Source of the DNA: Campylobacteraceae bacterium
Lineage (GTDB): Bacteria > Campylobacterota > Campylobacteria > Campylobacterales > Sulfurospirillaceae
DNA: 5,443 nucleotides
Direction of reading: 5' to 3'
NCBI GenBank assembly: GCA_027013265.1
Contig: JALUXQ010000237.1
Coordinates: forward strand, 1-5,443
Under the pieces are notes generated by a model, which saw only the letters and a program-made list of their open reading frames with translations, was not told the origin of the DNA and searched no databases. Position numbers and translations under genes: made by a program. Position 1 is the stretch's first letter. Every line of letters starts with the position of its first letter. Below are positions 4,620-5,443 of this stretch, piece by piece.

Positions 4620-5443
4620 CTAGAAAGAATAAACTGCGTAAAATCTAAATCTTGGATCTGTATTTCCACCGCTTACTGCTTTTCTTTCATACTTAACAAC
4701 AGTATTAAGACCTTTTAGGCTACCAGCAAATTTATAACTGCCTGTTACACCTGTTACAGTATAATCAGCTCTTGTAGTATCTGCTGCACCTGAAAATTTA
4801 TTGTAACCAGCAGCAACTTTTGCACCTGCAACACCTACTTTTGAAAGATCATAACCAACTTTGATGCCTAAATCTTTCACACCTGCATGTGTGTCATTAA
4901 AGTACATTCCGCCTACTGTGTTATTGTATAGACTTCCTGGTCCATTTCCTAAACCATATGTTACAGATGAAGAAGAGCTAACTTGACCATAAGCAATTTG
5001 TCCATCAAGACCATTCATGTTTGCACCAAGCATCACACTATATACACTACCATCGTTACTTGTTAATGTTTTAGCTGCTTGTGTTGATGAATCATAGTAG
5101 TTTGCACCAACTCTTACTTTTGTACCACTTGCAACAGAAGCTACATATTTAGCATTTAAATACCAATCTGCTAGGTTATTACCTGGAGTTAATACTTTTG
5201 CGTAAGCAGCTTGAAGTAATAGACCTTGAACTGATTTATTTGTAACAGCTACTGTCCATGCATTGCCAGCAACATCAGCAAAATTACCTATATTACCATT
5301 TTTATCTGTTCTGTGTTGGTATTTTGTAACATATCCAGCTACGATAGATGTTTTTGGAAGTCCGTTATATCCTGCAACATAACCTTCAAATGATTCTTTT
5401 GTGATTCTTGAACCACTACCACCTACTAGAGGAGTGCTGATAA
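4620..5443 (-). CDS. Outer-membrane porin, OprD/Campylobacter-type (partial, N-terminus off the right edge)
   Basis: This is the C-terminal 273 residues of a beta-barrel porin that lets small solutes cross the outer membrane. The frame is open from the stop at 4620 to the right edge, so an apparent GTG start at 5036 is internal. The visible part begins near TPLVGGSGSR and continues with FEGYVAGYNGLPKTSIVAGY. Many amphipathic strands alternate with Gly/Asn/Ser-rich turns (for example AKYVASVASGTKVRVGANYY and TVTGVTGSYKFAG). The C-terminus RFRFYAVYSF has alternating hydrophobic residues and a terminal Phe, the outer-membrane assembly signal. No Cys is present in the part seen. Family members are usually 400 or more residues, so a third or more is missing. 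Codon use is rich in A/T-ending codons, as in livK. No start or promoter is visible. Assignment to a porin is firm; the exact subfamily and solute are not. Confidence 0.88.
   Translation of the reverse strand, partial: ISTPLVGGSGSRITKESFEGYVAGYNGLPKTSIVAGYVTKYQHRTDKNGNIGNFADVAGNAWTVAVTNKSVQGLLLQAAYAKVLTPGNNLADWYLNAKYVASVASGTKVRVGANYYDSSTQAAKTLTSNDGSVYSVMLGANMNGLDGQIAYGQVSSSSSVTYGLGNGPGSLYNNTVGGMYFNDTHAGVKDLGIKVGYDLSKVGVAGAKVAAGYNKFSGAADTTRADYTVTGVTGSYKFAGSLKGLNTVVKYERKAVSGGNTDPRFRFYAVYSF

Noticed and set aside
5034..5036. GTG as the start of a 138-aa protein on the minus strand
   Set aside because: The same frame stays open with porin-like sequence to 5443, so this GTG is an internal Val codon.

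Overview
The window looks like a chromosomal segment of a Campylobacterota (epsilonproteobacterial) genome. The evidence is strong AT bias, a Leu/Ile/Val-type ABC transporter cassette, a signal peptide opening MKKISTIVAS, and a porin whose strand pattern and C-terminal Phe recall the OprD/Campylobacter-type porins of that phylum. A free-living Sulfurimonas- or Sulfurospirillum-like genus is a guess from protein style, not a proven assignment.

Positions 1-3689 (all minus strand) hold a branched-chain amino acid (LIV-type) ABC uptake operon, read right to left: livK (periplasmic binding protein), livH and livM (two permeases), and livG (first ATPase, cut off by the left edge). livH, livM and livG are packed tightly: the livH stop lies inside the livM Shine-Dalgarno, and the livM stop abuts the livG start. 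A 75-bp gap containing a strong hairpin separates livK from livH. This suits higher expression of the binding protein than of the membrane parts. A promoter and a pair of 11-bp-phased direct repeats sit upstream of livK. livF would be expected beyond the left edge.

Positions 3690-4619 form an accessory island between two minus-strand housekeeping units. It carries a plus-strand two-gene toxin-antitoxin operon: a 63-aa candidate antitoxin and a 113-aa RelE/ParE-superfamily toxin. The toxin starts with TTG and overlaps the antitoxin stop by 4 bp. The operon has its own near-consensus extended -10 promoter. A perfect 33-bp direct repeat lies on each side (3832-3864 and 4509-4541), so the pair looks like a 677-bp cassette that could be gained or lost by recombination between the repeats. 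This is the most unusual structure in the window.

Positions 4620-5443 (minus strand) are the C-terminal 273 residues of an outer-membrane porin. The reading frame is open to the right edge, and a strong hairpin that could stop transcription from both sides separates the gene from the cassette. Functionally, the window pairs an outer-membrane channel with an inner-membrane amino acid importer, with a selfish or stress-related TA module inserted between them.
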